Source: ZC4RG25 sp023428365 (GTDB lineage: Bacteria > Pseudomonadota > Alphaproteobacteria > Rhizobiales > Hyphomicrobiaceae). Taken from it: a DNA stretch of 64,000 nucleotides. Location: NCBI GenBank assembly GCA_050283925.1, contig JBNOAI010000012.1, forward strand, positions 173,857 to 237,856, read 5' to 3'. Positions 63,161 to 64,000 of this stretch are shown in pieces. The notes beneath the pieces were generated by a model, which saw nothing but the letters and a program-made list of their open reading frames with translations, made no database searches and was not told the DNA's origin. Numbering within the stretch: the stretch's first letter is position 1; each line of letters opens with the position of its first letter. The translations under genes and the position numbers were made by a program.

Positions 63161-64000
63161 TGACCTGCAGCGACTTCTGATTGGACATCACTCTCGAATA
63201 AATACTTGGTCCAATCTGCGCAGACGTCCGACACACCACCTCCAACTAATAGGCTGCGGATGCTCTCCATGGCATCATCCAAATCATCGCGAAACTGTGC
63301 ATAAATACCCAGAACTTGGACGCTGGTTATGGCAACCACCCCTTGTTTCTTTAGTTTCGTTTCTTGCGACCCAGAAAAACTTTCGGCTGATCTCTGCTTA
63401 AGTGGTGTATCTCTATATGTATTCGATATGAGCAGTGGCCTAATCTTCCAAGTCAGCTCTTCCTCCGTTCCAACGGGCAAGATCCCAAGCCTAGCAAGAA
63501 TAGGGAGGTACTTTCGCGTACCCTCGTCCAGCTCTCCTTCTGGGACGGTTAGCGCCGCTCGCACATCAGTGACCCATTTCTCGCATTGATTGATCACAAA
63601 ATCCTTCGTGCCACCCATAAAGCCCTTCACTTCAATGCAAAGTATTGTGTCGTCAACAATGGCGAGCAGGTCTGCGAGATTCTTAGGCCCTCGCTCGATG
63701 GCAACTCCCACCTCCCTAAATGCTCGCAGTACAGCCACCTCAAGTGTGTCATCAGTCTCCGTTAGGAGATGTTTTTGCCAGTCCGCACCTTGGAGATGAG
63801 CCTGAAGCGTCTCGATTTTCTCTGTAACCGATAGCAGCTCTTGCCGACAATTTCGGAGATCCGTTGCGGCTCTGTGCTCAAGGAATAGATTTACGTGCTG
63901 TGTCCACGCTGGTAGTTTTGGCGCTTCATAGCGACCGCTAATATTTGGCCTGCTCCCCTGAATTGGCTCCAGGTTGACTGAGCGAATCCGGCTATTTCCA
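63157..64000 (-). CDS. Putative nuclease-like partner of the HNH gene (5' end outside window)
   Basis: The frame is open from the right edge at 64000 to the TGA at 63157, giving at least 280 residues; a GTG at 63738 seems a false start because the open part upstream is coding (ending LLTETDDTLEVAVLRAFREV). The segment LADLLAIVDDTILCIEVKG has the Asp...Glu-x-Lys pattern of the PD-(D/E)XK nuclease fold. It is translationally coupled to the HNH endonuclease. It is probably a defence protein or a restriction cofactor. The family is not recognised, and the nuclease call rests on one motif. Confidence 0.65.
   Translation of the reverse strand, partial: GNSRIRSVNLEPIQGSRPNISGRYEAPKLPAWTQHVNLFLEHRAATDLRNCRQELLSVTEKIETLQAHLQGADWQKHLLTETDDTLEVAVLRAFREVGVAIERGPKNLADLLAIVDDTILCIEVKGFMGGTKDFVINQCEKWVTDVRAALTVPEGELDEGTRKYLPILARLGILPVGTEEELTWKIRPLLISNTYRDTPLKQRSAESFSGSQETKLKKQGVVAITSVQVLGIYAQFRDDLDDAMESIRSLLVGGGVSDVCADWTKYLFESDVQSEVAAGQ

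Noticed and set aside
63157..63738. Complete 193-codon gene at the right edge
   Set aside because: The frame stays open and coding-like to the window edge, so the gene is partial and the GTG at 63738 is internal.

Overview
The window comes from a GC-rich alphaproteobacterial chromosome, probably of the order Hyphomicrobiales and perhaps a methylotroph of the Hyphomicrobium kind. Several features point that way. The histidine tRNA lacks G-1 and carries U72/A73, a known alphaproteobacterial trait. A MeaB-type GTPase, an NAD-linked formate dehydrogenase and an organosulfonate pathway are present. Many families are of rhizobial type. The genus is inference; the class is well supported. There is no rRNA and no CRISPR array.

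Layout. 0-6 kb: end of serB, an inverted repeat, a small membrane protein coupled to an Atm1-type ABC exporter, a LOG-family protein, an M48 protease and meaB. 6-15 kb: uvrC, protocatechuate 3,4-dioxygenase (pcaH-pcaG), a LysE exporter, a soluble histidine kinase, a HerA-type ATPase and a bifunctional GDP-mannose enzyme. 15-22 kb: a small basic protein, two DedA paralogues, a TPR-methyltransferase, small envelope proteins, a quinone reductase and a GST. 22-30 kb: a Nu-type GST, then a probable sulfoacetate module. That module has an NDP-forming acyl-CoA ligase pair, an acylating sulfoacetaldehyde dehydrogenase, an IclR regulator and Xsc. It would convert sulfoacetate through sulfoacetyl-CoA and sulfoacetaldehyde to acetyl phosphate and sulfite. 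29.6-32.5 kb: tRNA-Ser(GCU), a nucleoside phosphorylase-methyltransferase pair divergent from an ArsR-rhodanese regulator, and an IS21-type remnant.

32.5-49 kb: a NarL-type two-component system, a possible small gene, then a 2887-residue RTX protein with two complete animal-haem-peroxidase domains. It is followed by its own type I secretion genes (ABC exporter, a second RTX protein, HlyD adaptor). It resembles the secreted Mn(II)-oxidising peroxidases (MopA type). No TolC-like gene is present.

49-54 kb: a formate dehydrogenase operon on the minus strand. The catalytic gene contains an in-frame UGA at the active-site position, followed by an almost canonical bacterial SECIS hairpin with a GGUCU loop and a bulged U, so it is read here as a selenoprotein. 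The proximal [4Fe-4S] domain, normally at the start of this subunit, lies in the third gene of the operon. 54-56 kb: a decayed stretch with a frameshifted PPOX-family gene and a small fragment, then speG. 56.5-59 kb: a stand-alone bamA.

59-64 kb: AT-richer DNA with different codon use: small unknown genes, tRNA-His, a tyrosine integrase, a membrane protein, an HNH endonuclease of the ScoMcrA-like type and a translationally coupled partner that runs off the right edge. This looks like the edge of a mobile defence island.
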